Counted from the stretch's first letter, positions 29,562 through 40,851 are shown. The stretch is DNA of 64,000 nt from Leptospira sanjuanensis (GCF_022267375.1 NZ_JAIZBH010000001.1:124001-188000), one strand, 5' to 3'. The notes: generated from the sequence alone by a model not told the origin. Numbers and translations are program-made.

Positions 29562-29810
29562 TCAGCTAACTTTTTGATTCAGATATTCATTCTGCCTTGC
29601 GATTTCCAATTTAGATTCCAAAAAAGAAACCGCCGCATCGATATCGTCGTTGGAAATTCCCGGATATTCCCGTAAAATTCCCTTTCTCGACATTCCTGCT
29701 AAAAGCAGATCTAATATTTCTAAAACGCGAACCCCAGTTCCCTTAATAAAAGGTTTTCCTCCCAGATAACCTGGGATTGTTTCTATCGAAGTAAATATTT
29801 CGTTACTCAT
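29562..29810 (-). CDS. DUF433 antitoxin-like protein, no partner
   Basis: 82 aa. The sequence GGKPFIKGTGVRVLEILDLLLAGMS and LREYPGISNDDIDAAVSF is the DUF433 signature, a small winged-helix family that is usually the antitoxin of a PIN-like (DUF5615) toxin. No toxin gene lies on either side: downstream is the nuoI terminator region and upstream 190 bases without an ORF. It may be a leftover of a decayed module. A GCAGACG...CGTCTGC hairpin (about 29520-29550) separates it from nuoI. Confidence 0.85.
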   Translation of the reverse strand: MSNEIFTSIETIPGYLGGKPFIKGTGVRVLEILDLLLAGMSRKGILREYPGISNDDIDAAVSFLESKLEIARQNEYLNQKVS

Positions 29811-30000
29811 ATATTCCTATAACAGTAGGACCTTGTAAAAATTGTAACGGAAAATTTTTTTTGTAGGAACGAACGCTTCTTTTCCAAGAACTCATAAGAA
29901 AGCGTATACTATTTCTTTCTAAATTTTAGAATTCTTTCGTTGTAAATTTTTGAAAAAGACGTCCCGCTTTATAGCGTAAATTCCGATTCATAAATTGAAA

Positions 30001-30345
30001 TCAATTCGAAGAGCCGCCCGAGGATTGGGATGAAGAGGAGGAAGAAGGGCATCCCGGATAAATGATCATGCAGGAAAATAACAGCAATACAGGCTGACTT
30101 GTGCAAATCGCGTTCAAAGGTTTATCCGTACTCGCCTGGCTAAATGAACAATAGGTGATAACTCTTTCGATACACTCGTTTTGTCGCTTTGAATCGTTGG
30201 TGCAGCTTCTGTCATTGACCTTAAGATCTTCTTGCGAGCACTGAAGCATTGCTAACGATAAGGGGAGAAGGGTCCAAACAATGAAATTCGCTTTCAAGGA
30301 TCGAAAAATCCTCTGAACGGCAGGAATCGTAAGAAAATCTGACAT
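30001..30345 (-). CDS. Putative small lipoprotein
   Basis: 114 aa from the ATG at 30345 (TTG at 30366 also possible). A hydrophobic stretch IVWTLLPLSLAMLQC looks like a spirochaete lipoprotein signal, with the Cys after Leu-Gln. The mature part has several further Cys residues and a Ser-rich tail (SSSSSSQSSGGSSN). I do not recognise the family. It is divergent from the ECF sigma gene, 116 bases away. Confidence 0.5.
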   Translation of the reverse strand: MSDFLTIPAVQRIFRSLKANFIVWTLLPLSLAMLQCSQEDLKVNDRSCTNDSKRQNECIERVITYCSFSQASTDKPLNAICTSQPVLLLFSCMIIYPGCPSSSSSSQSSGGSSN

Positions 30346-30460
30346 AGTTTTCAAGCGAAGAAGCAATGAATGACCGGGTTTTTAATTTCTTTTTGTGCTT
30401 TTAGAATCAGAATTTAACTGAAAAACTGCAAAAAGCTCCGGTTCACCGGCATTTTTCTCC

Positions 30461-30985
30461 ATGGTTCAATCAGATTCTACAGATTTTTCAAGTTTATACG
30501 AGGAAAACCACCGAACCGTATATCACTTTCTTTTAAAGATTTCAAGCGATCCCGAAGTTGCGGAAGATCTGACGCAGGAAGCCTTCTTAAAAGCGTTTAC
30601 GTTTTTCGATAAATTCGATTCTAAGATCGCTTCTTTCAGTACGTGGACATGCTCGATTGCAAAAAATTTGTATTTCAAGCATTATAATAAACAGAAAAAA
30701 GAATTCGGGAACCTAAGCCTAGGAGATTTGGTCACCGATATTGAAGTGAATCCGGAAATTCCGGAAAATTTAGAGAAAGCTTTTTTAGAAAAAGCGATAA
30801 AAGATTCAATTCAGAGTCTTCCCGAGCCGGAAAAAAGTATAATATTATATAAAGAACTCGAACGGAAAACTTTGAAAGAAACCGCTCAAGCTCTTGGAAT
30901 TTCCGAAAGAACCGTAAGCAGAAGGCTCATTTCAGCCGTCTCCTTACTTAGAGAAAAAATGGAAAAACAGGGACTGCAATTCTAA
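30461..30985 (+). CDS. ECF-type RNA polymerase sigma factor
   Basis: 174 aa. Region 2 (about 10-80) contains DLTQEAFLKAF and the aromatic-rich STWTCSIAKNLYFKHYNK segment; region 4 (about 115-170) ends in a helix-turn-helix (LKETAQALGISERTVSRRL). No region 3, as expected for ECF sigma factors. Nine bases separate it from the following gene, which encodes its likely anti-sigma factor, so the pair forms a cell-surface-style signalling module. Confidence 0.93.
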   Translation: MVQSDSTDFSSLYEENHRTVYHFLLKISSDPEVAEDLTQEAFLKAFTFFDKFDSKIASFSTWTCSIAKNLYFKHYNKQKKEFGNLSLGDLVTDIEVNPEIPENLEKAFLEKAIKDSIQSLPEPEKSIILYKELERKTLKETAQALGISERTVSRRLISAVSLLREKMEKQGLQF

Positions 30986-30994
30986 GACTCTATC

Positions 30995-32365
30995 ATGAAA
31001 CTTGAAGCAGACAACATAGAACGTTTTGAAGATTTATTAGGACAATACCTTTACGGCGAACTGAATGCCGAGGGAAAGCGCGAACTTCTTCAATTTATTC
31101 TCAAAAATGAGAAAGCGCGTTCTATGTACGAATCCGCTACGACAATAAATTCCGTAATCTCGTATGCGCTTCATCCGAACGAATCCGCTTCCGCAAAGTC
31201 CGCCCCCGCTTCTTTAGGGAAGATATTAGAATTTCCAAATGCCTTTTTTAAATCCCGTCTTTTGGCTTCCGGTTTTGCGGCGGCCGCCGTTCTTTTAATC
31301 GCGGGTGTTGCCGTTTGGCTTAGTTACGGATCTTTTTCGGACTCGAAGCTGGAGCAGGCTTTTATCAATTCATACGGCGATTGTAAGATTAACGGAGAGG
31401 TTTCTCAACCGGGTGCGAATCTGCTCAATCGTAAGCTCATTTCAGGTAATTTTTCGATCTGCGAATTTCAAGTGGAAGGGGCCAAAAGCGTCGCGGTTCG
31501 TGTGCTACCCGATACGGAAGTTTCCCTAAACGGAAATAGAAAGTATTCCTCTTTGAACGTTGCAAGAGGTTCCGTACTTGTGGATTCGATTCAAAACGAA
31601 TCCGACGGATTGCTCGAAATCCTTTCGCCGGATGTGCGTGCACTTCTGATCGGGACAAAGGTCGTATATTCGCGGGAAGTAAGCGAATCGCACTCGAAAC
31701 TCGGATTAGACGTGTTAGACGGTAAAGTCGAAATCGAAACCGGTCCTTTGATCGCTTTCGAAAAAACCGCAAACACTCTTACGAACGAGGAAAAAGAATT
31801 CTTAAAGATGAATTTTCCGATTCTTTTCCAGAGTAAAAAGGTTCAGATCAATCGCGGACAATCTTTGTCCTGGAAAGGAATTCCCGAATCCAGTTTAATG
31901 AAGATTCGTTCTCTCGAAAAAAGTATCGAAGAGGCTAAAGCCAAAGGAGTCAAACTCGAAGAGAATTTCGTTTTCGCATTAAATTCGGACGTTCGTAAAC
32001 TCGGGGACGAAAGTGTAACAGCGATGTTTGCGATGGACGATGATCTTAGTAAGAAGATCAAAGACATTCTTCCGAATCAGGAAAAAGACTTGGAAGAGAA
32101 ATTCAAATCGATGGTTCGTTTTGCGCCGGCCGATCTAAAAAAGGTCGAAAAGTTGAAGTCGCTGGTGGCAAAACTCGACAATACCGCATTGATTCAAATT
32201 CTCAAAGATAAAAACCAGCCCGACATCGAAAGGGTCATTCATTTCAAAGACGGATCCCACGTAAAAGGTTTCGTTTATCAACACGAAAGTTTTTACATTC
32301 TTTTAAAAAACGACGGAAATCTTTTATTTCCGATCGACGCAGTCGATTCCATCGATTTCGAATAA
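30995..32365 (+). CDS. FecR-like transmembrane anti-sigma factor
   Basis: 456 aa. The cytoplasmic N-terminus (about 1-60, FEDLLGQYLYGELNAEGKRELLQFI) looks like an anti-sigma domain without the zinc-binding HxxxCxxC. One membrane helix follows (about 88-110, ASGFAAAAVLLIAGVAVWL), then a periplasmic FecR-type beta domain (about 125-255, SSLNVARGSVLVDS, VRALLIGTKVVYS). The helical C-terminal part ends in a short beta module (VIHFKDGSHVKGFV) resembling the start of the mature part of the next protein. It should hold the adjacent ECF factor until an envelope signal arrives. No TonB receptor is nearby. Confidence 0.8.
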   Translation: MKLEADNIERFEDLLGQYLYGELNAEGKRELLQFILKNEKARSMYESATTINSVISYALHPNESASAKSAPASLGKILEFPNAFFKSRLLASGFAAAAVLLIAGVAVWLSYGSFSDSKLEQAFINSYGDCKINGEVSQPGANLLNRKLISGNFSICEFQVEGAKSVAVRVLPDTEVSLNGNRKYSSLNVARGSVLVDSIQNESDGLLEILSPDVRALLIGTKVVYSREVSESHSKLGLDVLDGKVEIETGPLIAFEKTANTLTNEEKEFLKMNFPILFQSKKVQINRGQSLSWKGIPESSLMKIRSLEKSIEEAKAKGVKLEENFVFALNSDVRKLGDESVTAMFAMDDDLSKKIKDILPNQEKDLEEKFKSMVRFAPADLKKVEKLKSLVAKLDNTALIQILKDKNQPDIERVIHFKDGSHVKGFVYQHESFYILLKNDGNLLFPIDAVDSIDFE

Positions 32366-32470
32366 CCTCGATTCCTATTTTCAAAACCCGATAAGAAAGC
32401 CTTTGACTTCTTCGGCGGTTTCTGAATTGATTAAAATCGTTCAAACTTCTTCAAAAAAGCTGAAAGTCCA

Positions 32471-33340
32471 TTGCACACGATCCGTCACCGATTGATTCAA
32501 TTTCCCTTATCTTATCTTTTTATAATTCTCTTGGTTTGTTCGAACCCTGAAAGCGTTTTTGCTGATATCGTCGTTTTACGAAACGGAATCGAATACAAAA
32601 ACGTAAAAACGGTTTTGGGAAAATCGACCGTAAAGATCGAAACCGAAATTGGCACCGTTTTGAACGTTCCGATTTCTTCCGTCAAATCGATCAAATCCGT
32701 TCCGGTTCAATGGCAAAATAGGTTGAAGGAAACCGCAGTGGACGAGGTTGAAACCGAAGAATCGTCGACGGGCAAACCGCAAACGGACCTCTCGATGAAA
32801 AGCAGATCGGAGATTGCTAAGCGGACGATCTTAGAATCGCTGCCGAGTTTGATTCCGGGTTGGTCCAATTTATTCGTGTTGGGTTATCCGGCTTTAGGGG
32901 CTTTGTTTTCCGTAACGGAATTGTATCTCGTCCAATTGATTTCCGTCTATTCGAAACATTCTCCGGGTTATTATCAGGATCCGTTCAATCTCCTGATCGC
33001 TTATAACAATTTAAGTCCGGCTGCTTCTTCTTCCAATCCGCAATTTGTGAGTCTGATTTTCGCTTATGAGAACCTTCCTCTCGTCAAAGATCCGATTAGC
33101 GGCGGTTATACGACCCGCGATAAAATTTTGGAAGGCAGGGAACGATCGATCTCCGGTTTGATTACGGTTTTGCTGTTGGATTTTTCGATTTCACAGCTCG
33201 TTTCTATGACTTCAAAGTTGAAGGCACAAAGTCAAAGTAAAGCGGAAAAAGGTTCTTTCGATATTCGATTGGGAAGTAAATTTCGTCCCGAAGTCGGTGG
33301 GGAACTGGAATCTAGACTTTCGTTCGTGTATTATTTTTAA
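32471..33340 (+). CDS. Exported protein of unknown function, possible ECF-module member
   Basis: 289 aa from a TTG start; no better start is in frame. The N-terminal signal ends near VFA-DIVV, a good signal peptidase I site. The mature N-terminus (VVLRNGIEYKNVKTVLG, then PISSVKSI) resembles the small beta module at the end of the anti-sigma protein just upstream. The rest has two hydrophobic patches (about 130-150 and 220-240) and may be membrane associated. I do not recognise the family. Position and the shared module suggest it acts with the ECF/anti-sigma pair, which is inference. Confidence 0.65.
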   Translation: MHTIRHRLIQFPLSYLFIILLVCSNPESVFADIVVLRNGIEYKNVKTVLGKSTVKIETEIGTVLNVPISSVKSIKSVPVQWQNRLKETAVDEVETEESSTGKPQTDLSMKSRSEIAKRTILESLPSLIPGWSNLFVLGYPALGALFSVTELYLVQLISVYSKHSPGYYQDPFNLLIAYNNLSPAASSSNPQFVSLIFAYENLPLVKDPISGGYTTRDKILEGRERSISGLITVLLLDFSISQLVSMTSKLKAQSQSKAEKGSFDIRLGSKFRPEVGGELESRLSFVYYF

Positions 33341-33349
33341 AGGATGCAA

Positions 33350-33374
33350 GAGCTGCCGATCGATTCGGCAGCTC
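33350..33374. terminator. Hairpin between convergent genes
   Basis: Perfect inverted repeat GAGCTGCCGA / TCGGCAGCTC, lying in the 42-base gap between two convergent stop codons. T-tails are short on both sides, so it is a plausible but weak bidirectional terminator. Confidence 0.6.
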
Positions 33375-33382
33375 GATGAGAA

Positions 33383-33604
33383 TCAAGCGGCTACAGAGTC
33401 TCTTCCGATTTTTCCTACGAAATAGAGAATAACGCCTACAACTACCAATCCGGCTCTGATTGCCCAACCGGTTGCGGTTCCCCAATTGTCGATCCACATA
33501 AGGATTTTTAAGTTGTAATTGAAAAAGCTCAATGCTGAAGAAGCGACTCCTGCAAAGGAAAGGAACGCTCCGAACGAAGATATTTTCTCTTTAATTTGAT
33601 CCAT
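33383..33604 (-). CDS. Small two-helix membrane protein
   Basis: 73 aa with two predicted membrane helices (about 8-30 and 47-65). An AGAGGTG ribosome site lies 9 bases upstream of the ATG. No recognised domain; a short charged C-terminus follows the second helix. Monocistronic, between the ECF cluster and tmRNA. Confidence 0.65.
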   Translation of the reverse strand: MDQIKEKISSFGAFLSFAGVASSALSFFNYNLKILMWIDNWGTATGWAIRAGLVVVGVILYFVGKIGRDSVAA

Positions 33605-33776
33605 GAATAATGCACCTCTTTGTTATCGTATTCGTTAGAAAATCAACAAACGACTTCGGGTTTTTTCCCTGAATTTAAACAAAGAATCCTTGTTTTCCGG
33701 AAAATTCTCACTTTGATAAAAAACTTGCGATAGAAGCTTTGTTTTTTAGTTTTGACAGTCTAACTTAAGAACAGCA

Positions 33777-34123
<347 letters not shown>

Positions 34124-34307
34124 TAGTTCTTTCCTTCTCCTCTTTTTTCGGTTTTCTTTTTTTAGGAAAATCCTTCCCTTCCAATACTTTATGTTTGAAC
34201 CGAGTGGGCTTTCTCCAAGTCTGAGTGAATAGAAAGATTTCTTTGCAATCATCTCGGAAGTTTCATTCCTTTTGGTTGTGTTTCATTCTTCCGTTGGAGT
34301 AGGTTAG

Positions 34308-34958
34308 GTGGAAACTAAAATCGCGGTTTATTCGGACATGGTTTGTCCGTGGTGTTATATCGGAAAAAAAAGATTGGAGGACGCCGTCGAACTTCGAAAA
34401 AAGTCCCATCCCGACGATACGATTGAAATCGAATGGAGAGCGTTTCAGCTCAATCCGGATCTTTCTCCGGAAGGAGAGGACCGTCTTCTTCATATGACCC
34501 GCAAGTTCGGTTCGCCGGATCGGGTCAAGATGATGGTTCAACGAGTCGCCGATATTGCGACTGCGGACGGGCTTCCTTTTTCAGTCGAACAGGCCGGTCA
34601 TCAACCCAATACGTTCTTATTACACGCGCTTGTCCGCAAGGCGAAAGAATTCGGAAAGGATTCCGTTCTTTCGGAACTCTTTTTTAGGAACTTTTTTGCG
34701 GACGGTAAGAATCTTTCCGATCCGAACATCGTCTCCGAAACTTTAAAAGAAGCCGGATTGGACGAGAACCTCCTGGAATCCGTAAAGAACGACGAGACAC
34801 TTTTACAAGAAATTCAAGAAGTCGAAACGAGAGGCCGTCAACTCGGAGTCTCCGGTGTTCCGTTTTTTGTGTTCAACGAAAAATACGCGGTTTCCGGCGC
34901 GCAGGAAACGAATCTCTTTTTGCAGGTTTTCGATCAACTGGAAAAAGAGAATTCATAA
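34308..34958 (+). CDS. DsbA-family (FrnE-like) thioredoxin-fold oxidoreductase
   Basis: 216 aa, GTG start with GGAG upstream. The thioredoxin-fold active site is DMVCPWCYIG (CPWC, residues 14-17). The cis-Pro loop GVSGVPFFVFN lies near residue 180, and the helical insert HQPNTFLLHAL is typical of the FrnE/2-hydroxychromene-2-carboxylate isomerase subgroup. No signal peptide, so it is cytoplasmic, unlike true DsbA. Substrate unknown. Confidence 0.9.
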   Translation: METKIAVYSDMVCPWCYIGKKRLEDAVELRKKSHPDDTIEIEWRAFQLNPDLSPEGEDRLLHMTRKFGSPDRVKMMVQRVADIATADGLPFSVEQAGHQPNTFLLHALVRKAKEFGKDSVLSELFFRNFFADGKNLSDPNIVSETLKEAGLDENLLESVKNDETLLQEIQEVETRGRQLGVSGVPFFVFNEKYAVSGAQETNLFLQVFDQLEKENS

Positions 34959-34977
34959 TCTGGAATATTCTATTTTT

Positions 34978-36876
34978 CTAATTTTTTGAATTTTCTTGAA
35001 CCAGCTTGTAAGCCGGATCTTCCTCTTGGGACCACGGGAGTTTGAAAGGAACTTTTTTCACTTTCATTCCCGAGGTTTTCAAGTAATGTCTGATCTCTCC
35101 GTCGCGAAAGATCGCCTCGGAAAACGCGATTTCCCCGGCGTCGGTGATCCCCTGTAATTTAGACGCGTAGTTCACCGTATTTCCGAAGTAGTCGATATTG
35201 CTGTTTAAATTCACGGCGAGACATTGACCCGAGTGGATGCTGATGCGAATCTGAATCCGATTTTCCGGCGTTATTTGAAACACTTTTTGCAATTCGATCG
35301 AGGCCAATAAAGAATCCAGCGGACTGGAAAAAGAAGCCATCACCGCGTCCCCGATCGTTTTTACCACGGCGCCTTTGTGTTCTTTGATGATTCGGAACGC
35401 TTGTACGAAATGTTCCCGTACTTCTTTAAACGCGCCGTTGTCCCCTTCGGTAAGATAGAATCGGGTCGAGCCGACGATGTCCGTAAAAAGAATCGTCTGA
35501 ACTCCGATGTCCAACTGCAAATCCGATGCGATCGCTTGTTCCGAAAATAAATCCCTAAAATCCTGAAAGTTGAACAGCTCGACCGGTCTAAGTCCGATCG
35601 CGTCCTCTTTTCTTTCTTCGATGATAAAAGTTCGAGGCGAATTTTCCGCGTTGAAGATTTTGACCGTAGGCATCGGTTTTGCGGTGAGTTCTTCCGCCGA
35701 TTGATCCACGGTCCATCGGATCGATTCGGCCGAAGAAGGCTGCAATTCCAAAAGATTGTATTTCTTTTCTCCTGCGATCCGCAGACGATATACGCCGTCG
35801 TTCAACAATAAATTCGTAATATATTCGCTTCCCGGTTGAATCGTTCTTTGAAATCGGATATGTGTTTTTGTCGACGGTTCCGCCGCGCAGAAAAAACGTT
35901 TCTGCACTTCGCGAATCGATGGATGAACGTGAAACGTAACTTCGATCGAGTTTAGTTTCGTTGATTCGAAATCGATTCCGCAAACCTCGCAAGAATCCTG
36001 CGTGGGAACGTCGCCTAGATTGAACAGCTCGGATCGAACTCCTCTGCAATGCGGACAGATCACGTCCCAGGAAAGCGTAAACAAACCTTGCCTGCATCCG
36101 TGTAAGAATATAAAGAGAAGTCTTTCGAACGGAATCTTCCATTCCATCGCCAACTTTTTAATCCGAATTCGATAGAGTTCGTTTTCGTCTTCGGATAGAA
36201 TATAATGAATCACTCGATCTAGCAAAGCTTCGTCGATTCCCTCGCGCAAAAGATTGGTTTTAATCTGCTTTAACTTAAGGCTTTCTGCGATCGGCGAGGA
36301 TTGTTTCGAATTTTTATTCAGAAGGAGTGCGGTTTCGTTTTTCTGTCTTGTTTCGATATCTTCTAAAAGACCAGCGAGACCTTTTTGATATTCCAGATAC
36401 ATCTGTTTCATTCCGTACGGAAGAATCAGCTTTCCGACGATTCCTCTTGGAACCCATCCGAAGTAAACGGTAAGTTTGGTTTTTTCTTCGGAAAGTTTTT
36501 CGAGAACGTATCTGGTGCGGACATAACGCGCCAAACCTCTGCTATAGATTCTAGCGTTGTTGATTCCTTTGCAGTATTCCCATTCCCAAGGGACTTCTTC
36601 CCACTCCATTAGAATTCCTGCATTTTTGGAGCGGCCGAAAAGTTTCCCCTCCTTTTCGACGAATTTCATTTCGGGAATTCCGATCCTTTTGTTAAACGAA
36701 GAGGTATCGATCAGCCAAGGCCAAAGCGTTTCGACGTTCACGTCGAGTTCGAATTCCCACAAAGTGTCTATCGTCTTTCCGAATCGTGTCCATTCTTCCG
36801 CCCACGGATATCGGTTTAAAAAATCGGTAAGGTCCGATATTTCCGACGCTTTGATTTTATTCTGATTGATTTCCAT
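34978..36876 (-). CDS. Class III adenylate cyclase with SRPBCC and zinc-ribbon regions
   Basis: 632 aa from the ATG at 36876, preferred over a start at 36942 because a GGA sits 6 bases upstream and the extension is lysine-rich and unlike a domain. An SRPBCC/START-like domain (about 15-190) comes first, then helices, a zinc ribbon (CPHC...CEVC, about 275-305) and a beta domain resembling DUF5939. The C-terminal cyclase domain (about 455-620) has metal Asp residues in FTDIVGST and TIGDAVMA and the adenine-specifying Lys (VKTIG) and Asp (IDYFGN). The transition-state Arg is Lys (VNYASKL), see findings. Soluble; ligand of the SRPBCC pocket unknown. Confidence 0.85.
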   Translation of the reverse strand: MEINQNKIKASEISDLTDFLNRYPWAEEWTRFGKTIDTLWEFELDVNVETLWPWLIDTSSFNKRIGIPEMKFVEKEGKLFGRSKNAGILMEWEEVPWEWEYCKGINNARIYSRGLARYVRTRYVLEKLSEEKTKLTVYFGWVPRGIVGKLILPYGMKQMYLEYQKGLAGLLEDIETRQKNETALLLNKNSKQSSPIAESLKLKQIKTNLLREGIDEALLDRVIHYILSEDENELYRIRIKKLAMEWKIPFERLLFIFLHGCRQGLFTLSWDVICPHCRGVRSELFNLGDVPTQDSCEVCGIDFESTKLNSIEVTFHVHPSIREVQKRFFCAAEPSTKTHIRFQRTIQPGSEYITNLLLNDGVYRLRIAGEKKYNLLELQPSSAESIRWTVDQSAEELTAKPMPTVKIFNAENSPRTFIIEERKEDAIGLRPVELFNFQDFRDLFSEQAIASDLQLDIGVQTILFTDIVGSTRFYLTEGDNGAFKEVREHFVQAFRIIKEHKGAVVKTIGDAVMASFSSPLDSLLASIELQKVFQITPENRIQIRISIHSGQCLAVNLNSNIDYFGNTVNYASKLQGITDAGEIAFSEAIFRDGEIRHYLKTSGMKVKKVPFKLPWSQEEDPAYKLVQENSKN

Positions 36877-37004
36877 ATAAATTCCATGCTTCCCGATTTT
36901 TATGTTTCTACGTTTTCGGATTCTTTGAAAAAGAATCCACAAAATTTATCCTTCCCTTTAGATTCTAGTTCCTGGTTTAGAGTTCGGAAGAATTTTGGTA
37001 CGAT

Positions 37005-38258
37005 ATGCGATATTCTCTTTTTGGAAACAAATTTTCGAGACAAACGGGAATCGGACAATTGATGGACGATCTCGGAAATCCTCCTCCGGGCTCTTGTCTT
37101 TTGGGAGGAGGGAACCCTGCCTTGATTCCGGAAGTGAACGAGGTCTGGAGGGAAATCGTTTCCAAACTACTCGAATCGGGGAGCATAGGAAGAATTCTCG
37201 GAAGTTACGAATCTCCTTCTGGGGTTCTCGAGTTGAGAGAAACGATCGCATCGATTTTATCGGAAGAATCCGGAACCGCTATCGATAAGGATCAAATCGC
37301 GATTACGAACGGAAGTCAGAACGCTTTCTACTTTTTATTGAACTTTTTTTCGGGAAACTTCGGCAACGGAAACCGAAAGAAAATTCTCTTCCCCATTCTT
37401 CCCGAATACATCGGTTATACGGATCAAACTTTGGAGGAAGATTCGTTTTTGTCCTTTTCTCCCGTGATTCGGGAGATCGGAGATCGGTATTATAAATATT
37501 TTATCGATGCGGAAAAGTTCGACTCCGTTTCGAATTGGGCCGAACAGGCGGGCTGTATCTGCGTGTCACGCCCCACGAATCCAACGGGCAACGTAATCAC
37601 CGATCAGGAATTGGAATTTTTGATTACAAAGGCGAATAACGCAGGAATCCCTTTGCTCGTCGACAACGCGTACGGGTTTCCGTTTCCGAACGTCGTATTT
37701 GGGAAGAATTCTTTCGTGCATAAACCCGGAATGATTCAAGGATTCAGTCTTTCCAAGCTGGGTCTTCCCGGAGTCCGCACCGGTTTCGTTTTAGGAGATC
37801 CAGAGACGATCGCGATGTTGCAAAGGGCCAATTCGGTTATCAATTTAACGAGCGCAAGTCCCGGGCAATTTATCGCATTGGATCTTTTTCGAAGCGGTAA
37901 ATGGAAAAACCTATGTGAAAAAGTGATCCTTCCTTTTTATCAAAAGAAATCGATTTTCGCTCAGGAAACGATTCTAAACCGTTGGAGTTCCAAGATCGAT
38001 TACCGAATTCATCAAAGTGAAGGCGCTTTCTTTCTTTGGATCTGGGTTAAGAATTTATCTTTGCCCTTTAACGATCTTTATCCGATTCTTAAAGAGGCGG
38101 GAGTAATCATCGTTCCCGGAAAAACCTTCTTTCCCGGAGCCGATCCGAGTTGGAAACACGGAGAAGAATGTTTTCGATTGAGCTTTGTTCGAGAAGACAA
38201 AGAGATGGAAGAGGGTATTCTAAGAATCGGACGGGTATTGGAAAAATTCTCCAAATAA
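37005..38258 (+). CDS. avtA: AvtA-like PLP-dependent aminotransferase
   Basis: 417 aa. A fold-type I aminotransferase; the PLP lysine is in [15 protein letters not shown] and the substrate Arg near the C-terminus is in FRLSFVRED. The N-terminus ([20 protein letters not shown], then [12 protein letters not shown]) is characteristic of valine-pyruvate transaminase AvtA rather than AspC. AvtA interconverts valine/pyruvate and 2-oxoisovalerate/alanine. Single gene, with no branched-chain genes nearby. Confidence 0.85.
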   Translation: MRYSLFGNKFSRQTGIGQLMDDLGNPPPGSCLLGGGNPALIPEVNEVWREIVSKLLESGSIGRILGSYESPSGVLELRETIASILSEESGTAIDKDQIAITNGSQNAFYFLLNFFSGNFGNGNRKKILFPILPEYIGYTDQTLEEDSFLSFSPVIREIGDRYYKYFIDAEKFDSVSNWAEQAGCICVSRPTNPTGNVITDQELEFLITKANNAGIPLLVDNAYGFPFPNVVFGKNSFVHKPGMIQGFSLSKLGLPGVRTGFVLGDPETIAMLQRANSVINLTSASPGQFIALDLFRSGKWKNLCEKVILPFYQKKSIFAQETILNRWSSKIDYRIHQSEGAFFLWIWVKNLSLPFNDLYPILKEAGVIIVPGKTFFPGADPSWKHGEECFRLSFVREDKEMEEGILRIGRVLEKFSK

Positions 38259-38346
38259 AGGTTTCGTCCAACCCTTGAAAATGGAACACTGGATACTGAG
38301 AACGGTTCAACCGAAAAAGAACCGCGTTGTTGATTGAATAGGAAGC

Positions 38347-40686
38347 ATGGAAGACACGGAACAGGACATAAGCTTTGAGGAACTGGCGGCGAGTAAACCG
38401 GTTGAAATCCAGTCCCTCACTCCGGATTACATTTTTTTAAACGAAGGCGCGGTAGGTTTATCCGCGACCGCTCGTTGTATTCTGGACGAACTCAGGGACT
38501 GGCATAAAAAAACGGAAAAGCACGGTTCCAAAAGCATTCACCCTTCTTACCTTCTCACGTTAGACAAGCTTGCCGAACTCTTAAATAAATATCGAAACTT
38601 AAGCGAACAGGCCAAATCTCCTCCGAGTGTGGACATGGCTTTGCGTCAGTTGGTCGACTACGAGAAAAAAGGAAAAAACAAATCCGCATATATCTATCCG
38701 TTTTTGGTTCGAAACGGAGCGAAGGTTTTGGCGCGCATCGCGATCGCAAGTCCGCAAAAGGAAGCGAAGACGGACGTGACTCCGTATCGAGTCGCGTGTT
38801 TTGAATTCTCCGAAGAGATGATCGATCTTATTCTTCAGAACCGCGCCAAAAGACCGAAACTTCCCGATGAAGATAATCCGGGCGCGTTCCTGCTTCATAA
38901 AAATAAAGCGGGAAAGAATTGGCTTTTTCCGAAGTTGGCTTCGCTGGAAGCGGAATTTTCGACGTTGTTAAAACGCGGATTTCAACCTTACAGTTATATT
39001 CCGATGACGGATTTTTTACGGGATTTTCTCACGTATGCGAATAAGAAGAATTACGTGATGAAGATTCTTCCCGACTACCATCTTATTTTGGATGATCTTC
39101 AGTTGAATCAGGACGGTTCTTACGTGAATCAACCCGAAGTCATCGCGCATTATCGTTGTCAGGCGGACGCTCTTGAAAAATTCGCGATTCCGTATTTAAA
39201 GGAACTCAGTACGAGAGCGGGTTATAGCTTATTCGGAACTCGAATCGCGGAATTCGAACAGACTCATATTCAAATGGTCGAACCGGGAAGAAAACAAAAC
39301 AGCGAAAAAGTCAAAGCGCTGATTTCGCTGATCAACGATTATCCGTTCGATCGTGAAACGGACGAGTTGGGCAAGAAGGTCGCGGAAACTTGCAGACTCT
39401 CGATCCAAATTCTTTCCAAGCTGATGGAAGAAAAAGACAGACTTGTCGAACGAAAAGAAGAAAACGTATTTAAATCTTTGAAGTCGAGACTTCTGAATAA
39501 GATCGGGGAAAACACTCTCGAACAGCAAACCTTATATCGTTTTTCTCCCGAGCAAAAATTGAAATCGTCCGGTTTACTTGACGAGTCGCGTTATCCGTCT
39601 TTGATCGAAGAATTGAAACGCGATATTACCGCTCAATATGCGATGAAGGAAATACAAAAACCGGATCAAACCGTGGAAATCTACGCGGTGGATCCGGGTT
39701 ATATGGCAGCGGTTCTTCATAAACTCAGCGGAATGGCGACGAACAATCCGGCGTATCAAAAGGATCTCGAGATCGCGCGGGAAATCAACGCAAGCCTGAG
39801 CAATCCGAAACATCCCGGATTAAACGCAAAGCTCAAAGCGGAGAATATCGTAAAACTGCAACAAGGCATTCAAGCGATGGAACAATTGGAAGCGGAGAAA
39901 CAACGCTCCCAAGAGTTTGCAAAGAAGTTCAATCTTCCGATGGGAATGCTGGGCTTTGTCGCGAGTATGATCTTATTCTTGATCGCTTCCGTACATTTTA
40001 AAACGACCGGAATTTTATTCGTGGGAATTCCCGTAAGTTTGTTTCTCGGTTTGATGATCGCGTTCTATTTTAGAGATAAGGAAAAATCGGACATTCTCAC
40101 CGGCGGAAGTTCTTCGGGGTCGCTCGGTTCCGGCTTCAAGGGAGAATACGGTTCGATGACTTCCTCTTCTTCGGACGGTTATTATTCCGGAGACGATTCC
40201 GAGGACGAGCACTTTCAATCCAAAGGCGAAACTCCGAAAGAAAAGAAAGTGAGTTTGATCGCAAAAGGCGCGGAACGTTTCGTATTTCCGAGTCGATTTA
40301 CGAAGATCACCGATAAGATTCATGATTCCCGATCGCTTCGTAAGAAGATTTTCGAAAACCTCGATAACATTCGAAACAGCGTGGCTCATCTCAAAACGGA
40401 GAAGGACGACGACAAAGTCGCTTCCACGATCGAATACGCTTTGTTGCAAAACTCCGCGACGATCCTCATTCCGGACGATATCGTGCCGCAAGGAATGCCC
40501 GGTTCCATCATTCTCAGTCACAACGACTTAAAAGCTCCTTTGATCCGCGATCAGATTTCAGAGTTTTTACGCAACGAGGCTCAAAAGAAAAAATACGACA
40601 AGAAGCTCGTAAAATATTATACTTTTCTAATCAATACGATCGAAGTCGAATATTACAAATACCTGCCGAGTAGAAAGAAAAAATAA
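38347..40686 (+). CDS. Large protein with two membrane helices, family not recognised
   Basis: 779 aa. The N-terminal 540 residues are alpha-helical and soluble with no motif I recognise. Two membrane helices follow close together (about 537-555 and 560-578). Then a Ser/Gly-rich linker (about 588-620, [11 protein letters not shown]) leads to a C-terminal helical domain of about 150 residues. The topology would place both large domains on the same side of the membrane, most likely the cytoplasm. It may be restricted to Leptospira and relatives (inference). Weak similarity in style, not sequence, to the protein at 49519-51597. Confidence 0.75.
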   Translation: MEDTEQDISFEELAASKPVEIQSLTPDYIFLNEGAVGLSATARCILDELRDWHKKTEKHGSKSIHPSYLLTLDKLAELLNKYRNLSEQAKSPPSVDMALRQLVDYEKKGKNKSAYIYPFLVRNGAKVLARIAIASPQKEAKTDVTPYRVACFEFSEEMIDLILQNRAKRPKLPDEDNPGAFLLHKNKAGKNWLFPKLASLEAEFSTLLKRGFQPYSYIPMTDFLRDFLTYANKKNYVMKILPDYHLILDDLQLNQDGSYVNQPEVIAHYRCQADALEKFAIPYLKELSTRAGYSLFGTRIAEFEQTHIQMVEPGRKQNSEKVKALISLINDYPFDRETDELGKKVAETCRLSIQILSKLMEEKDRLVERKEENVFKSLKSRLLNKIGENTLEQQTLYRFSPEQKLKSSGLLDESRYPSLIEELKRDITAQYAMKEIQKPDQTVEIYAVDPGYMAAVLHKLSGMATNNPAYQKDLEIAREINASLSNPKHPGLNAKLKAENIVKLQQGIQAMEQLEAEKQRSQEFAKKFNLPMGMLGFVASMILFLIASVHFKTTGILFVGIPVSLFLGLMIAFYFRDKEKSDILTGGSSSGSLGSGFKGEYGSMTSSSSDGYYSGDDSEDEHFQSKGETPKEKKVSLIAKGAERFVFPSRFTKITDKIHDSRSLRKKIFENLDNIRNSVAHLKTEKDDDKVASTIEYALLQNSATILIPDDIVPQGMPGSIILSHNDLKAPLIRDQISEFLRNEAQKKKYDKKLVKYYTFLINTIEVEYYKYLPSRKKK

Positions 40687-40851
40687 TCCGACAATATCGT
40701 CCGAATCGCTCGGTTTTTGCAGTTTCGAGTTTCTAATTTTGAAACGAACGATCTGTCCCGCGGGTTGTTCAGTTTTTTACGTGTTGTCTTTGCCGCGCTT
40801 GCGCCGCGAATATTTATTGACTAAAGGCCATACCGATTTTCAGATTTAATC

